DNA of 31,000 nucleotides from Tubiluchus corallicola (Eukaryota; Priapulida; Priapulimorpha; Priapulimorphida; Tubiluchidae): NCBI GenBank assembly GCA_030141605.1, contig JAQGDQ010000253.1, positions 147,411 to 178,410 of the forward strand, read 5' to 3'. Shown piece by piece: positions 13,001 to 25,439 of this stretch (position 1 is its first letter; each line of letters starts with the position of its first letter). The notes under the pieces were generated by a model. It saw only the letters and a program-made list of their open reading frames with translations, ran no database searches and was not told where the DNA came from. The position numbers and the translations under genes were made by a program.

Positions 13001-14574
13001 GGAACAGTTCCAATTAAGTGCTGATATTATTTGCAATAAAAGACGATAGCGTACATTATACAATGTGGCACATTATTCAGCGTTTGAATGTAATGAATAG
13101 ATTACAATGAATAGGCAAGAGCATCCAGTGCGAAAGACTTCTAGCCGTAACACTGAATAAATCTGAATAAATCTATAGCGCATAGAATTGTGAAACTTGC
13201 AAAAGAGGGCCTCAGAGTCAGACAATGGTGTAATTAAGAAGCTGCAATTGTTTAAAGGTCACAAAAATGAGAGCAAACATGAATAAACAACACCTATCAA
13301 GTGAAATTAGTGTTTTCCGTATGATAAATTATTACAATATTGTACAACTTATTGTAGATTATTGTTGCAACTTTACTGTCATATGTTTGACAGTCTTGTA
13401 GTGATGCTGTCAAAAACATGTCTCACCTCGTGTTGGTCGACCAGGGTCGTAATGGATTCGTTCTGAGAAGCCGTAGAAAGAGTAGGTATTGTTCAGCGAA
13501 AGAGTTAACGAGAAAACAAAACAACCGACAGTTGGGTAGTACTGGTCTGGCGGGTCTCCTGCAAAATGCACGGCTAAAAAATAAAGAAAATAGAATATTA
13601 GATATTCGTAATTTGATTTACTGGTGTAAAATAGCAGAACTAGTGCAACAGTAACTGCATTAATTAGATTGGCTCGCCATCTTTGAACTTGCGTCGGGAA
13701 ATTTTTTAGGTATCATAATTATTACATAAGTGGGATTAACAATATTGGTGAGGCCAAGACATGCTTCTGTGGCAGATTGCCTAGGGAAGAATCCTGAACG
13801 ATTGTTTTGGTTCATAAACTGGTACTGTCAAATGTTTTAGGTTATTCTATATTGTGTTAAAAACTAGTCTGATCAGAAAAGGCCTAATATGGATCAAGTC
13901 GTTTCTTAACGTATTTTTAAACGTTTACTTTGCCTTTCCTACCCTTATTATGAATAATTATTACATTTGAATTCTTCTTTTAAAACTTTTAAAAACTTTT
14001 CACACGTGAAGTTTAATTTGCATTAAATTAGGGTCTATATGGGTATATCAACCTATCAATATCTAAATACTTAATATATGAAATCGAAATGCAAATGTTC
14101 TAAATAAAAATCAGTCATGAAAGCAGAAGCGATATTCTTTCCTCAAGCTAGAGAAAATGATCGTCGTTGTTTCAACAATTTTGGTCACCTTCACAGAGTT
14201 GCCAGCTGAAGAAGTAATCAGGATGCAGTCTTCAGAAATTAAAGTATATTCCGATTTATATCTTATATGTTAACTTTAAATACTAAAAACTCAACTATCA
14301 ATTTACCCAATACTCCTTCGTGGCTTCCTCGGTACTGTACTGGAACTGTTTTTCTAACGTATGCTCTCGTCCGGGTGAGTAGATCCATGATGGCTTCCCC
14401 TGTCATGTAACCTGCTCCATAATACTGATCTGAATGCAACACGTTTTTCCATTTCTCGCACAGATTGTCAAACGCGATGACGACAGTGTCGCCGTAAAAA
14501 TTTACCATTTGCGATGTTGCTGGTGACGACAGCAACGCTAAACAGCAAAGTAAAACCGGGAAGACTGGCGTCAT
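917..14574 (-). CDS. Secreted animal haem peroxidase, 14 exons found, 3' end missing
   Basis: Predicted haem enzyme of the peroxidase-cyclooxygenase superfamily (myeloperoxidase, peroxinectin and chorion peroxidase relatives), which oxidises halides or organic donors with H2O2, outside the cell. Fourteen exons join without a phase error: 14307-14574, 13427-13558, 11357-11486, 9768-9970, 9106-9291, 7647-7799, 7179-7280, 6432-6548, 5893-6032, 5183-5370, 3175-3348, 2377-2598, 1812-1984, 917-1016. The model has 762 codons. Residues 1-22 form a signal peptide and the peroxidase domain runs from about 177 to 760. The distal Asp-His pair is residues 294-295, the catalytic Arg and Glu are 434 and 437, the proximal His is 543 and its likely partner Asn is 624. 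The calcium loop T-x-Y-x-D-x-S is 367-373. Gln438 replaces the Met that makes the sulphonium haem bond in myeloperoxidase, as in most family members. There is no Ig, LRR or VWC module, so it is not peroxidasin. No stop codon or terminal exon was found. The subfamily is not determined. Confidence 0.93.
1307..1625. repeat. 143-bp tandem repeat, about two and a quarter units
   Basis: Unit 1 begins TCATGACTATCCAT at 1307 and unit 2 begins identically at 1450. Both carry AGGCTTTTT, then CGCCATCTT, an AATGGC.GA segment, GAAAATCCGACT and ATGCAGA in the same order. A short third piece follows from about 1586 (AAGCTTCA, then AAGCTTTTTT). Within each unit GCCATCTT and AAxATGGC form an imperfect hairpin. 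It lies in the intron between peroxidase exons 13 and 14. Confidence 0.8.
1812..1984 (-). CDS. Peroxidase exon 13
   Basis: Acceptor TTGCTAACAG, donor CCAA|GTAAGC, phase 2 to phase 1, residues 672-729. It encodes [20 protein letters not shown] and later [20 protein letters not shown] then RFFYE. This matches the family's D-D-I-D-L-x-x-G-x-x-E and G-P-T-x-x-C-x-x-x-Q-F ... G-D-R-F-W-Y-E blocks. Confidence 0.96.
2377..2598 (-). CDS. Peroxidase exon 12
   Basis: Acceptor CTGTTTCAG, donor GAGC|GTACGT, phase 2 to phase 2, residues 598-671. It encodes [20 protein letters not shown] and then FRHFCGL, the family block G-x-D-L-x-x-x-N-x-Q-R-x-R-D-H-G-x-P. Asn624 corresponds to the Asn that bonds the proximal His. 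Confidence 0.97.
3175..3348 (-). CDS. Peroxidase exon 11 (proximal histidine)
   Basis: Acceptor TTTTTTTCAG, donor GA|GTAAGT, phase 2 to phase 2, residues 540-597. It starts [10 protein letters not shown]; His543 is the proximal haem ligand (family R-x-G-H-T/S). The intron between exons 10 and 11 cuts two codons before this histidine. Confidence 0.95.
3795..4311 (+). repeat. ~510-bp dispersed repeat, copy 1
   Basis: Near-identical to 10732-11237, in the same orientation. Both start TTAGTCTGTGAATTGTTCCA and end GTCAATGTGAATGTA. Differences are mostly in an internal CT/CCGT-rich tract (about 3898-3960) and scattered single bases. No inverted ends, poly(A) tail or clear target duplication were seen. 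It lies in the intron between exons 10 and 11. The reading frames inside it have no coding support. Confidence 0.9.
4430..4980 (+). mobile_element. Decayed non-LTR (LINE) retrotransposon 3' end, plus strand
   Basis: From about 4450 one frame reads [17 protein letters not shown], then an in-frame TAG, then [15 protein letters not shown]. This matches the C-terminal region of LINE polymerases (S-S-H-x-L-x-I-E-x-G-R-W, then R-x-C-x-C). The zinc-knuckle part downstream is decayed, with further stops. The sequence ends near 4980 in an AATAAATT(AATA)n tail, as CR1/L2-like elements often do. It is inserted in a peroxidase intron next to repeat copy 1. Confidence 0.7.
5183..5370 (-). CDS. Peroxidase exon 10
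   Basis: Acceptor TGTTTTTAG, donor CAG|GTAAAA, phase 0 to phase 2, residues 478-539. It carries [20 protein letters not shown] followed by IILG, matching the family's E-A-R-K-I-V-x-A-x-x-Q-x-I-T-Y-x-E-x-L-P-x-x-L-G. Cys replaces the common His after Gln. It ends NAFSAAVFR, the helix that leads to the proximal histidine. Confidence 0.96.
5893..6032 (-). CDS. Peroxidase exon 9 (catalytic Arg and Glu)
   Basis: Acceptor TTCTTCAG, donor CAG|GTAAAC, phase 1 to phase 0, residues 431-477. It encodes [19 protein letters not shown] followed by REHNRIA, the best-conserved block of the family. Arg434 is the catalytic distal arginine and Glu437 the second haem-ester residue. Confidence 0.97.
6432..6548 (-). 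CDS. Peroxidase exon 8
   Basis: Acceptor GGTTAACAG, donor GGCG|GTAAGT, phase 1 to phase 1, residues 392-430. It begins GLLKFKTG and ends TQCVLGG, matching the variable stretch between the calcium loop and the catalytic arginine, where the family has G-x-L then P-C-F-x-A-G-D. Confidence 0.9.
7179..7280 (-). CDS. Peroxidase exon 7 (calcium-binding loop)
   Basis: Acceptor AATTTTAG, donor CATG|GTACAG, phase 1 to phase 1, residues 358-391. It encodes [19 protein letters not shown], the family signature just after the distal side. The T-x-Y-x-D-x-S calcium ligands are all present. Confidence 0.95.
7647..7799 (-). CDS. Peroxidase exon 6
   Basis: Acceptor TTTCATCAG, donor TTG|GTAAAA, phase 1 to phase 1, residues 307-357. 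It has the cysteine-bearing segment with the pattern C-C-P then [14 protein letters not shown], matching the family's C-x(n)-C-x-P-I-x-I-P-x-D-D-P region. Confidence 0.93.
7800..9105. other. Peroxidase intron 5, no feature recognised
   Basis: The intron between exons 5 and 6. It includes a slightly more GC-rich patch at about 8000-8120 and repeated GCGCAGGC words near 8009 and 8372, but I found no terminal repeats or coding motif. A 73-codon plus-strand frame at 8819 looks random. Confidence 0.5.
9106..9291 (-). CDS. Peroxidase exon 5 (distal haem side)
   Basis: Acceptor AGTTTCAG, phase 1 to phase 1, residues 245-306. It carries [16 protein letters not shown]: Asp294 (haem ester), His295 (distal histidine) and Asp296 (calcium ligand). 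Frame continuity into exon 6 requires the donor AAC|GTGTGT; a neighbouring GT two bases on would put exon 6 in the wrong frame. Confidence 0.95.
9768..9970 (-). CDS. Peroxidase exon 4 (domain start, FDATCNNL motif)
   Basis: Acceptor GTTTTAG, donor GGAA|GTAAGT, phase 2 to phase 1. It encodes residues 177-244, including [19 protein letters not shown] and a downstream [10 protein letters not shown]. This is the family's entry motif (F-D-G-T-C-N-N, P-x-W-G, R-x-x-P-P-x-Y-x-D-G), with Ala in place of the usual Gly. Confidence 0.95.
10038..10730 (-). mobile_element. Probable LINE 3' end, minus strand, (AATC)n tail
   Basis: Read on the minus strand, this runs through a decayed frame (10458-10679) containing [11 protein letters not shown], loosely like the C-terminal R-x-N-x-L region of some LINE polymerases. 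It ends with AAATAAAAAAGTAATC(AATC)n at 10038-10055. The tail structure is clear and the coding part is weak. It abuts ~510-bp repeat copy 2. Confidence 0.4.
10732..11237 (+). repeat. ~510-bp dispersed repeat, copy 2
   Basis: Second copy of the repeat at 3795-4311, in the intron between peroxidase exons 3 and 4. It keeps TTTGCAGTTGTCACAAAAGC and the CT/CCGT tract in shorter form. The flanks differ from copy 1 on both sides, so this is a dispersed element or a small duplication, not part of a longer shared block. Confidence 0.9.
11357..11486 (-). CDS. Peroxidase exon 3 (N-terminal region)
   Basis: Acceptor ATTTTGCAG, donor CAG|GTAATT, phase 1 to phase 2. It encodes residues 134-176. The end of this exon and the start of the next together form the helical lead-in (threonine/leucine-rich, then YGLSRGEL) that precedes the peroxidase domain in several invertebrate family members. 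Confidence 0.8.
12080..12296 (+). repeat. Diverged ~70-bp repeat, copies 2 and 3
   Basis: Two related segments, 12080-12152 and 12228-12296, lie about 148 bases apart. They share ATTGTC, a GAG(C/T)CC segment, CAAxTTTTGTG and a TGTGCT/ATGCTT end with each other and with 707-774. Probably remnants of one old element. Confidence 0.4.
12512..12799 (+). other. Unassigned 95-codon plus-strand frame in an intron
   Basis: An open frame of 95 codons in AT-rich DNA, on the strand opposite to the peroxidase and inside its second intron. Its composition is not obviously random (mixed charged and hydrophobic residues, no low complexity), but I recognise no motif, no signal peptide and no repeat copy elsewhere. 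It may be a decayed transposon frame or chance. Confidence 0.15.
13427..13558 (-). CDS. Peroxidase exon 2 (N-terminal region)
   Basis: Acceptor TTTTGCAG, donor GAG|GTGAGA, phase 1 to phase 1. It encodes residues 90-133. Of the three frames only the phase-compatible one gives a plausible secreted sequence, with an N-glycosylation motif (NNT). It has no family motif, so this exon rests on splice signals, phase and the open frame only. Confidence 0.7.
14307..14574 (-). CDS. Peroxidase exon 1 (signal peptide, N-terminal region)
   Basis: Starts at ATG 14574-14572 in a CACT-ATG-A context. The first 22 residues ([20 protein letters not shown] and two more) are a clear signal peptide with a hydrophobic core and an Ala-Thr-Ser cleavage region. 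The rest has no recognisable motif and probably belongs to the propeptide. It ends in phase 1 at a GG|GTAAAT donor. A pyrimidine-rich acceptor (TTTATTTCAAG) ends at 14597, 23 bases upstream of the ATG, so the 5' UTR may be split by an intron. Confidence 0.85.
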
Positions 14575-16010
14575 AGTGGTGCTCCGTTAGTGTGTTCTTG
14601 AAATAAAACAAATGGTTTTGTTAGTGAGTGAAAGATTTAATTCTTTGATGAATCTTTCTTTAGCCGAAATCGATAACAGAAATTTAAAAACGCAAGCAAC
14701 TGATTTCAATTCGAGCAACTTACAGCTTCTAATACAATAATGTAATTCTCTATAACCCATAGTTTGATAACCTACTCAATCACATTTTTTGTCGTGTCTC
14801 AAGATTAAGAAGATATTTGTACAATGTTTTGAGTTCTGCTAGCTCTCCTTCCTGGTTAGTTCCAGTTTATCACGTCACTTAGGAGGGGGTCACTGAACAA
14901 ATGGGTTTCTCTCTCGTCAGCAATGCACTATACCGTCTTGAACTCATATAGCCTTCATTTTTCTAAAATCTGCAAACTTCTTGCACTGGTTACCTCGTAA
15001 TGTCTTGATTCTAGTTAGCAGCTTTGCAGAGATAATAATCATAATAATGACTTTATTATTATTTATTTTGTAAGCATGCTTTGCAAAGTAATTAGATAAT
15101 AGCTAATAAAATACTTCCCTGTATAACTGTTACACTGTAAGTAATTTCAAACGAAGATTTTAAAAAGCCAACATTCAGTCTACAAAAATATTGGTCTGCT
15201 CATTACAAAAGTTAAATGATTTTTTGAGGAAGCGTAAACATGATCCTAATTCGTCTTTTCTTGCACATCTAATGGATGTTAACCTGATCTCGTTGGTAAT
15301 TTTGCATTTACTAAAGTATGGGAAATTATAATCTGTGAATCCTTTAATTAAATTAAACTCTGGGTATATAACTCTCTGTCATTCAGTATTTTAGGCACAT
15401 ATGGACCATAGCTGATGTGCAATTTGTCCTCCTTGATGTTTTGACATATATTTAAATATTTCGATGGTTTGGCTTAGTAAAATATACACGCTACTGAGAG
15501 TCCCTCTTGAGCCCAGTGCCGCATTATCTCTTCTGCAACGGATGCCGCTACGGTATATAACTTGAACAAACCTGCAAAATTTAAAATTTTCAAATAGATA
15601 AACACTTACATTTGTTGATTTACGGCAAGGTCCTAACAAAATTCAAACAAAATTCGTTTCACACAGTCACGTACAAAACTAAGCAAATTTCACACAAAAA
15701 TCCGCCATTAAACGCAGTCAGCCATCGCCCTTACCACAAGCAGGTACAAAAATGGCAGTGATCAAAGCATGCTGTACCGGTATGCATCGCTTTTAAATCG
15801 CCTATAATCATGTGGCTTCCCTGTCCTTTAAACCGTGTCAATCGCTTCTTCGTGAATTTAAGGCCATGGTTGGTTAAAATTAAAAAAGCCAGTTTTACAG
15901 GTTAATGCTAGGGTGGTTTTTTGCAGGTAGCTAGGATGTTTCTGACGCTTATGTGAAACTAGTGAGCTTCGAACCGGTTTACCGTTTTGTTTCTTTCCTA
16001 AATTTAGTTG
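14575..16010. other. Intergenic region upstream of the peroxidase
   Basis: This contains the peroxidase 5' UTR and presumably its promoter; no TATA box in a convincing position was seen. At about 15040-15120 the minus strand reads AAATAAATAATAATAAAGTC followed by (ATTATT)-like repeats, resembling a LINE 3' tail. An 82-codon minus-strand frame upstream of it (15391-15639) could be part of the same relic, but I cannot match it to a polymerase. Confidence 0.4.
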
Positions 16011-16014
16011 CCAT

Positions 16015-16111
16015 CATCTCATCATCATCATCATCTCATCATCATCATCTCATCATCAGCAGCAGCATCTCATCATCATCATCATCATCATCATCAATAA
16101 CAACAACAACA
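16015..16111 (+). repeat. (ATC)n / (AAC)n microsatellite
   Basis: CATCAT repeats interrupted by TCATC and AGCAGC blocks, followed by (AAC)n. Such tracts sit at LINE 3' ends elsewhere in this window. Confidence 0.9.
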
Positions 16112-16279
16112 ACAATTTTACTGTCTAATTAAATTTTTGTCGTGTTATTAATTAGTAAATTGCTATTTCACGGAACTTGTAAATAAAGACCTAGCTTTTG
16201 TCAATGTTTAAACATTTTAACATAAGGGTGCCACTTGCTTAATAAGAAACCAACCATTAAGCCTATTTTATTTTAGCTA

Positions 16280-16740
16280 GGTCATTTAAATGTTTGTCTG
16301 GCTGGCTGAATGACTGACCGACTGACCATCTTCTAGTTGATGTGCGACTGACCGACCAGCTGACTGCAGAGTCGGTGTTGACTAGCAATTAATGGTCAGA
16401 GAGATAAATCAGAGAGGTTTATTGATTGATAAACCATTCAATGAATTATTTGTTTCATTAGCAGGTTGATTGCTTAACTGACTGATCATCCAACAGCCAA
16501 AAGAGTGATCGTTATTAATTGATACAGAATGAATGACTGATAAATTCGTTTGATTACTTGCTAACTGTCAGGAAAAATGCCTGTTTGTTTTACCATCTTT
16601 CTTACGTTTTTATAAAAGAAAACTATTCTAGTTTCTTTGTCCGCTTAACCAATCGGTCAACCAGTTGTCGGTCTGTCAAAGTGTTAGTCAATCAGTTAGT
16701 CAGTCAATTACTCAGGCAGGCAGGCACGCAGCAGGCAGAA
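16280..16740. repeat. Cryptic GACT/CAGT tetranucleotide-rich region
   Basis: Dense but irregular GACTGACC, TGATTGAT, GTCAGTCA and GGCAGGCA words run over about 450 bases. This is a scrambled simple repeat, probably a decayed tetranucleotide array. The 89-codon frame beginning at 16558 is low-complexity and unlikely to be coding. Confidence 0.7.
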
Positions 16741-16850
16741 ATGTATTTAGCTAGTACAATAAAGGCAACAATTGGTCATTTAACCAAATGTGTATTTACT
16801 CATTTGTACAATGAATATAAACACTAACATATTCATGTTGAATACGCACA

Positions 16851-17542
16851 TTAAAAGGGGCACCTGAAGTAGGTTTCAGAAAAATCGCCTTATATAATAT
16901 TATTTATATAATATATTATATAAACAATAATTATATCACTTTACAGCAATTTTATGCGCATATCGTATTCGCGTTCAAAGCAGTTTTCGTTTGTTTGCAT
17001 TTTAAATTTCCCGCAATACTGTTCCGACGGCGCCATTACATGACGTCACTAAAACACGTAAATCAGGGGAAGAAAAGGTAATGTTAAATTATGACCCAAA
17101 AAACTTCCCGTGGAAATCTATGTTATTTAGCATTTCATTTATCTGCTGGAAAGACTTATGTAACTAGAGTAATAATTGTGCCAATTGGTCAAATGTCGCT
17201 GACTCACCCTCCAGGGTGCGCCACTCACTAGCCAAAAACGTGTTTTTAATCTTATTGACAAGATATAGTAATTTCAAATTTTGCTTAATTAGCAACATGT
17301 ATGCTACGAATGTTCTGATTATTTTTTCAAACTTTACTCAATGTTATCAAAACTTGTTTCAAACGACCTACCATTAAAATGGCTGCGATTAACAGTCATC
17401 GCGGGAGTTTCAATTTACACGTTTTATATAGCGCTACGGCCGATGCAAGCCCTGCATACAAAAAGGTAGTATGTAAGTGGCATAAAATTTCGAGACCAAC
17501 TTTTTAAGCTTTATGTAAATGGAGTGTTTTATTGTGCTTTAA
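16851..17542 (+). mobile_element. TTAA-flanked nonautonomous element, copy A
   Basis: A ~690-bp element flanked by TTAA (16851-16854 and 17539-17542), clearly similar to the reverse complement of 26490-27180. Shared landmarks in order: CACCTGAAGTAGGTTTCAG, ATCGCC, CCCGCAATACTGTTC, CCATTACATGACGTCA, CTGACTCACCCTCCAGGGTG, AATCTTATTGACAAGATA and TCATCGCGGGAGTTT. No transposase remains. The left end is shorter than in copy B. The superfamily is uncertain; TTAA targets are typical of piggyBac, but the ends are not CCC. Confidence 0.75.
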
Positions 17543-18961
17543 GTGCTTTCGTTAAAATATACATCTGATTGTCAATGAACTGCCTGCTAGACGTAAGTTT
17601 AAGCAATTTTCCAACTAAACAAAGAACTTAATTCATTTCACAATGTTGTATACTATAATTAGTTTATTGCACAGGTGAAGATAACATAAATTCATAAACA
17701 TTAGAGGTCGTTGCATTAAACGCTTCATTTCGTTACTAATGATGGTTTAAATAAGTGTCACATGACTGCCCAGCATCCGTATTAATCTGCTAATGTGTTA
17801 CATAACTGAAGAATTGCCAAAATTATGCTAGATCAGTTAGTATAGATTTGATTAGGCTGTTCAACAATTTTCAACACGTATACCTGTGACAAAAATCAGC
17901 AATCTCGCTCTAATCTATAATTCTGGGTCTTCATAATTATTCTGAATTGAATCCGTAAAGATATGTTTAGAGATAACTATAATAAAAGCATTTACAATAC
18001 AGTCAGTAAATATGGCAATTATGGTTACTTGATCACGTAAGCATTTTCATTTGTTCTCTTTTCATCTGGACAACGAAAATAACTTCGTTCTAAGGTGCTT
18101 GTTGAACGATGTACCGGTAAATTTGAAAATTGGGAACGAACTATTACTCATTTTTTACTCTTCTAGTTTCCGGTTTATCTCTGGAGTTAGACAAAATAGA
18201 AAGATACATGCTGCCTCTATGAGGGAATATTAATATTTGCTCTAGTATATTGCTTATTACAAATAATATAGAAGTGTAATATAACATTCACTCTTCTAAA
18301 TATGTACATAAAAATAGGTAAAGACATGATTGATACTTCGTTAAAAATAATATTGATTAATCTGACAGAAAACCTAGTACAAAACTTTAGGCTAAAATTT
18401 TTACTATTTAATTAGCCATGTATATGAGCTTTGTGTGCCACGTCACATTTTTGTTTCAACTTATTTTGCCTAAATTCAATGTGGCTTCCCGTGGCTTCTC
18501 TAAATTTGCAGATTAAACGATAAGATTACTAAAAACTGGTTACAATGTTTCATTGTTACATAATGACGCTTTTGTTACACAATTAACTTTAAAAAACATG
18601 GCACAATGTTATTTTACATAAATGTGTGTTCCAACAAACATGGCTTCAAATAAATATATTGACCTGCTAAGCATTGATATTTAGCTAAACGGAGACAAAA
18701 ACAAGTAGCAAAAAGATGGTATTATTGCACGTACAAAAACCGACCTCTGTAACTTAGAATGCTGATTTCATTTAGACCACTAAGATCTCATAAGTCTTAA
18801 ATGAGAATAAAAGAAACACTATGAATAAAATGAGATGAAATGAAAACACTGCCAATGCCAGAAGTCAACTGATTTCAAAGATCAATGATGTTTATAGACA
18901 GTTCGTATAACAAGCGCTGCTTGCAGTGTATATTCATATACTCTTCTTCTTCTTTAATGAA
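17543..18961. other. Intergenic, no recognisable feature
   Basis: AT-rich sequence without repeat boundaries or coding motifs that I can defend. A 60-codon plus-strand frame at 18051 has no family signature or splice support. Confidence 0.5.
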
Positions 18962-19225
18962 TCAAACGTCCAGGGACATGATTCTGCTCACCTCTCTATG
19001 CCAGGACCTACACGCTGCAATACCCCAAGTAGATTTGTTTCTAAGGATCAATGCTGAAGTGTTTAAATCTTTCTGTGCAAAATCTAAATATGTTAACAAT
19101 TGTCCTCCTGCAGGTTTTTTAGCTGGTTCTATGGCTTGTTGAAGAGCTATCTTCACTGGAATATCATCAGGTAGTCTAAGCATATGCCCAATCCATCTTA
19201 AACGGCGTCTTTTTATTTTCTCCAA
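18962..19225 (-). mobile_element. LINE polymerase C-terminal remnant 1
   Basis: The minus-strand frame reads IKRRRLRWIGHMLRLPDD, then a KKPAGGQ segment, then a W-R terminus. The R-R-L-R-W-x-G-H-x-L-R-x-P-D-D motif is characteristic of the region just after the reverse transcriptase in a common class of animal non-LTR elements. A related remnant lies at 23590-23890. Decayed flanking frame continues to about 19457. Confidence 0.75.
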
Positions 19226-19312
19226 GGTTATTCTTTTATTTTTTCATATAGATCTTTGTTTGAAATTTTCTTTCGCCATCTACTGCCCAAAATGTTTCTG
19301 TAATTTCGCCTT

Positions 19313-19392
19313 TGAAATATAATATGAATATAATATGATATGAATATAATATAGTATAATATAAATATAATATAATACTAATATAATATGAA
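19313..19392. repeat. AT-rich tandem array (TATAATATGAA-like)
   Basis: About 80 bases made only of TATAATAT, GATATGAATA and similar units repeated 7-9 times with small variations. It lies inside the decayed LINE frame. Confidence 0.8.
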
Positions 19393-20167
19393 TTGTTGTT
19401 ACTATAGACGTTCTCCGAATGAAGACAATTCCATCTCTCCAATGAACAAGAAATCACAAATGATTGAAAGTATGAGTTATCACCGCTACCCTTTTGACTA
19501 CGAAGACCAAGTCAGAGATACAGAACTTCCTACAACTAATACAGCACTCCCATACATCCTACAACACTCCCAACTAACTCGTAAGTTGGGCCGAACATGC
19601 CGACCCCGTGTGGTTAATGGCAATTCTGCATATCATGTCTACCTTGTTGCTGTTTAACGAGCACAAGTTAAAATTCAAAATTCAAAAATTTCTGTACCCT
19701 GTAATGAACGCCAGTTATTGCGCGATGCTGGAAATTCAAGTCTTCTTGGAGGAATTTCACAATTCTTCGGGGGGATAGAAAGAAGATTCTTGAAGCGCTT
19801 CTTCGGTCCCAGGATTTTGTCTTTAGTCACTATCACATCAATAATATTTCCACTCTTTCAATGATGTGTTCCGTTGCTTATCATTGCAAAGTTGGTGACG
19901 ATTTTCATCAAAAGTCAAAAATTTGCTATAATATCATCCTTTCTTATATCTTGTTTTATATCCGTTTAACTGAGATGTTAATAGGCCTTCTTACATAAAA
20001 CAATTCATTTACGTGGAATAGAATATTGTGAACACTTGGTTACAAGGCCTTACTAAGATTTGGGGAAACAAAGTAGCGAAAAAATGTGATTTTGTTTTAG
20101 CAAATCTCAATAAGCCGTTGCAAAAAAATTGACGAACTTACTGCACTTGCTTCCTTTTCTTTAATAA

Positions 20168-20654
20168 CAGGGATGAGAATTTTCCGCCGATACGCGGAAT
20201 TCAGAGTTTTTGGAAGACCAGTAGTGCCATTTTTGTAAATCGCGTAAATTCGTTGAGAAAATTTTTACGGACCCAGTACATTATTTCACATGCTGACCGC
20301 TAGATGGCAGGCCGTCACTTTGTTTACATCACGTACATCAGTGTAACCACGTGTATATCTCTATGTATAAAAATATAGAATCAATTATGCGGAGTTATTT
20401 GAGTCAATTGCCGACAGTTTTTTTTATACTTTTGCGTTTTTGACACAAGTAGGTATCGTGTATCCTTCATAGTTGGGTATTTTAAATTATGCATGAAACA
20501 AGGTAATTGATATTTTAAGTCCACTTAGAGGCTCTCTATGGTCACAAAATTGCAATTTGTTGCTTCGCCCCCTTGAACCCCCATGGGGGCCTACCCGGCC
20601 CCCGAACCTCCGGCCTGTTTCAAAATTTTTTGCAATTTGTCATTCTCATCCCTG
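20168..20654. mobile_element. Short DNA transposon (MITE-like) with CAGGGATGAGAAT ends
   Basis: Starts CAGGGATGAGAAT and ends ATTCTCATCCCTG, a perfect 13-bp terminal inverted repeat. TAATAA stands directly outside both ends. It is 487 bp long with no coding capacity. The right part is strikingly GC-rich for this window (CCCCCATGGGGGCC, CCGGCCCCCGAACC). The 6-bp flanking repeat is shorter than the 8 bp expected of hAT elements, so the superfamily is open. Confidence 0.75.
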
Positions 20655-21008
20655 TAATAACCATCGGAGTTATTTTTATATCCGACTCAGTAAATTTTCA
20701 AAATAAATGAACACTGATTTTAGTTGTGCAAATGTAAAAAGTTCATTTTGTGAGTCTCATAAAATTTTAATGGGAGACATAGTTAGGTTTTCTACAAATA
20801 ACTTATTTTGATGTATGGAATTCATGTAATTTGTAGACCTGCAGCCATTACTAGTCGGTAATTATCAGTTAGCTCGACTTCTTTAAAATGCAACTTATTT
20901 AAGCCTATTTTCTGCATTTTACTTTTGAAACGTAACTTTCAAAAACACTAAATATAAAAACGTTAGCTATTTTCTGTAATTTATACAAAACTAATGTAAT
21001 GATAACGA

Positions 21009-21014
21009 TTTATT
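21009..21014 (-). promoter_or_regulatory. Candidate poly(A) signal AATAAA for the ALP-like gene
   Basis: AATAAA on the minus strand, 227 bases after the stop codon. In AT-rich DNA the hexamer is common by chance; position and strand are right, nothing more. Confidence 0.35.
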
Positions 21015-21240
21015 AATTAATAAAGCATAAAATATACGACTTTTATAGTAAAAGCTACAAGAAAACCGTGACGTCACTTTAGGGCAAACCTGTGATTAGT
21101 TATGACCACACGATTTTGATTAAATGAAAGCTACTGCTTCTGACGTCAGTAGTCGCCATGATAAGTATTCAAATCGCTTCGATTTTTTTGTAATCCATGC
21201 GTAGAGGCCCCAAATTGCTCCTGACGTCCTATCGTCCTAG

Positions 21241-25357
<4,117 letters not shown>

Positions 25358-25405
25358 TACTTTTGGCGCGTAACTTTAAATTCGATTTAACAATGACGTA
25401 TCATG

Positions 25406-25413
25406 TGACGTCA
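25406..25413. promoter_or_regulatory. CRE palindrome TGACGTCA upstream of the ALP-like start codon
   Basis: A full TGACGTCA palindrome lies 49 bases before the ATG, with a half site TGACGTA at 25394-25400. CREB/ATF-family factors bind this element and it is common at neuropeptide promoters. If the acceptor at 25423 is used, the site would be in the 5' UTR. TGACGTCA also occurs inside the TTAA elements, so it could be accidental. Confidence 0.4.
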
Positions 25414-25439
25414 CTAAAGCTCCTAAAATAAAAAAAACG

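Noticed and set aside
19388-19657. 89-codon plus-strand frame
   Set aside because: It starts in the AT-rich tandem array and overlaps the antisense of the decayed LINE; no splice or family support.
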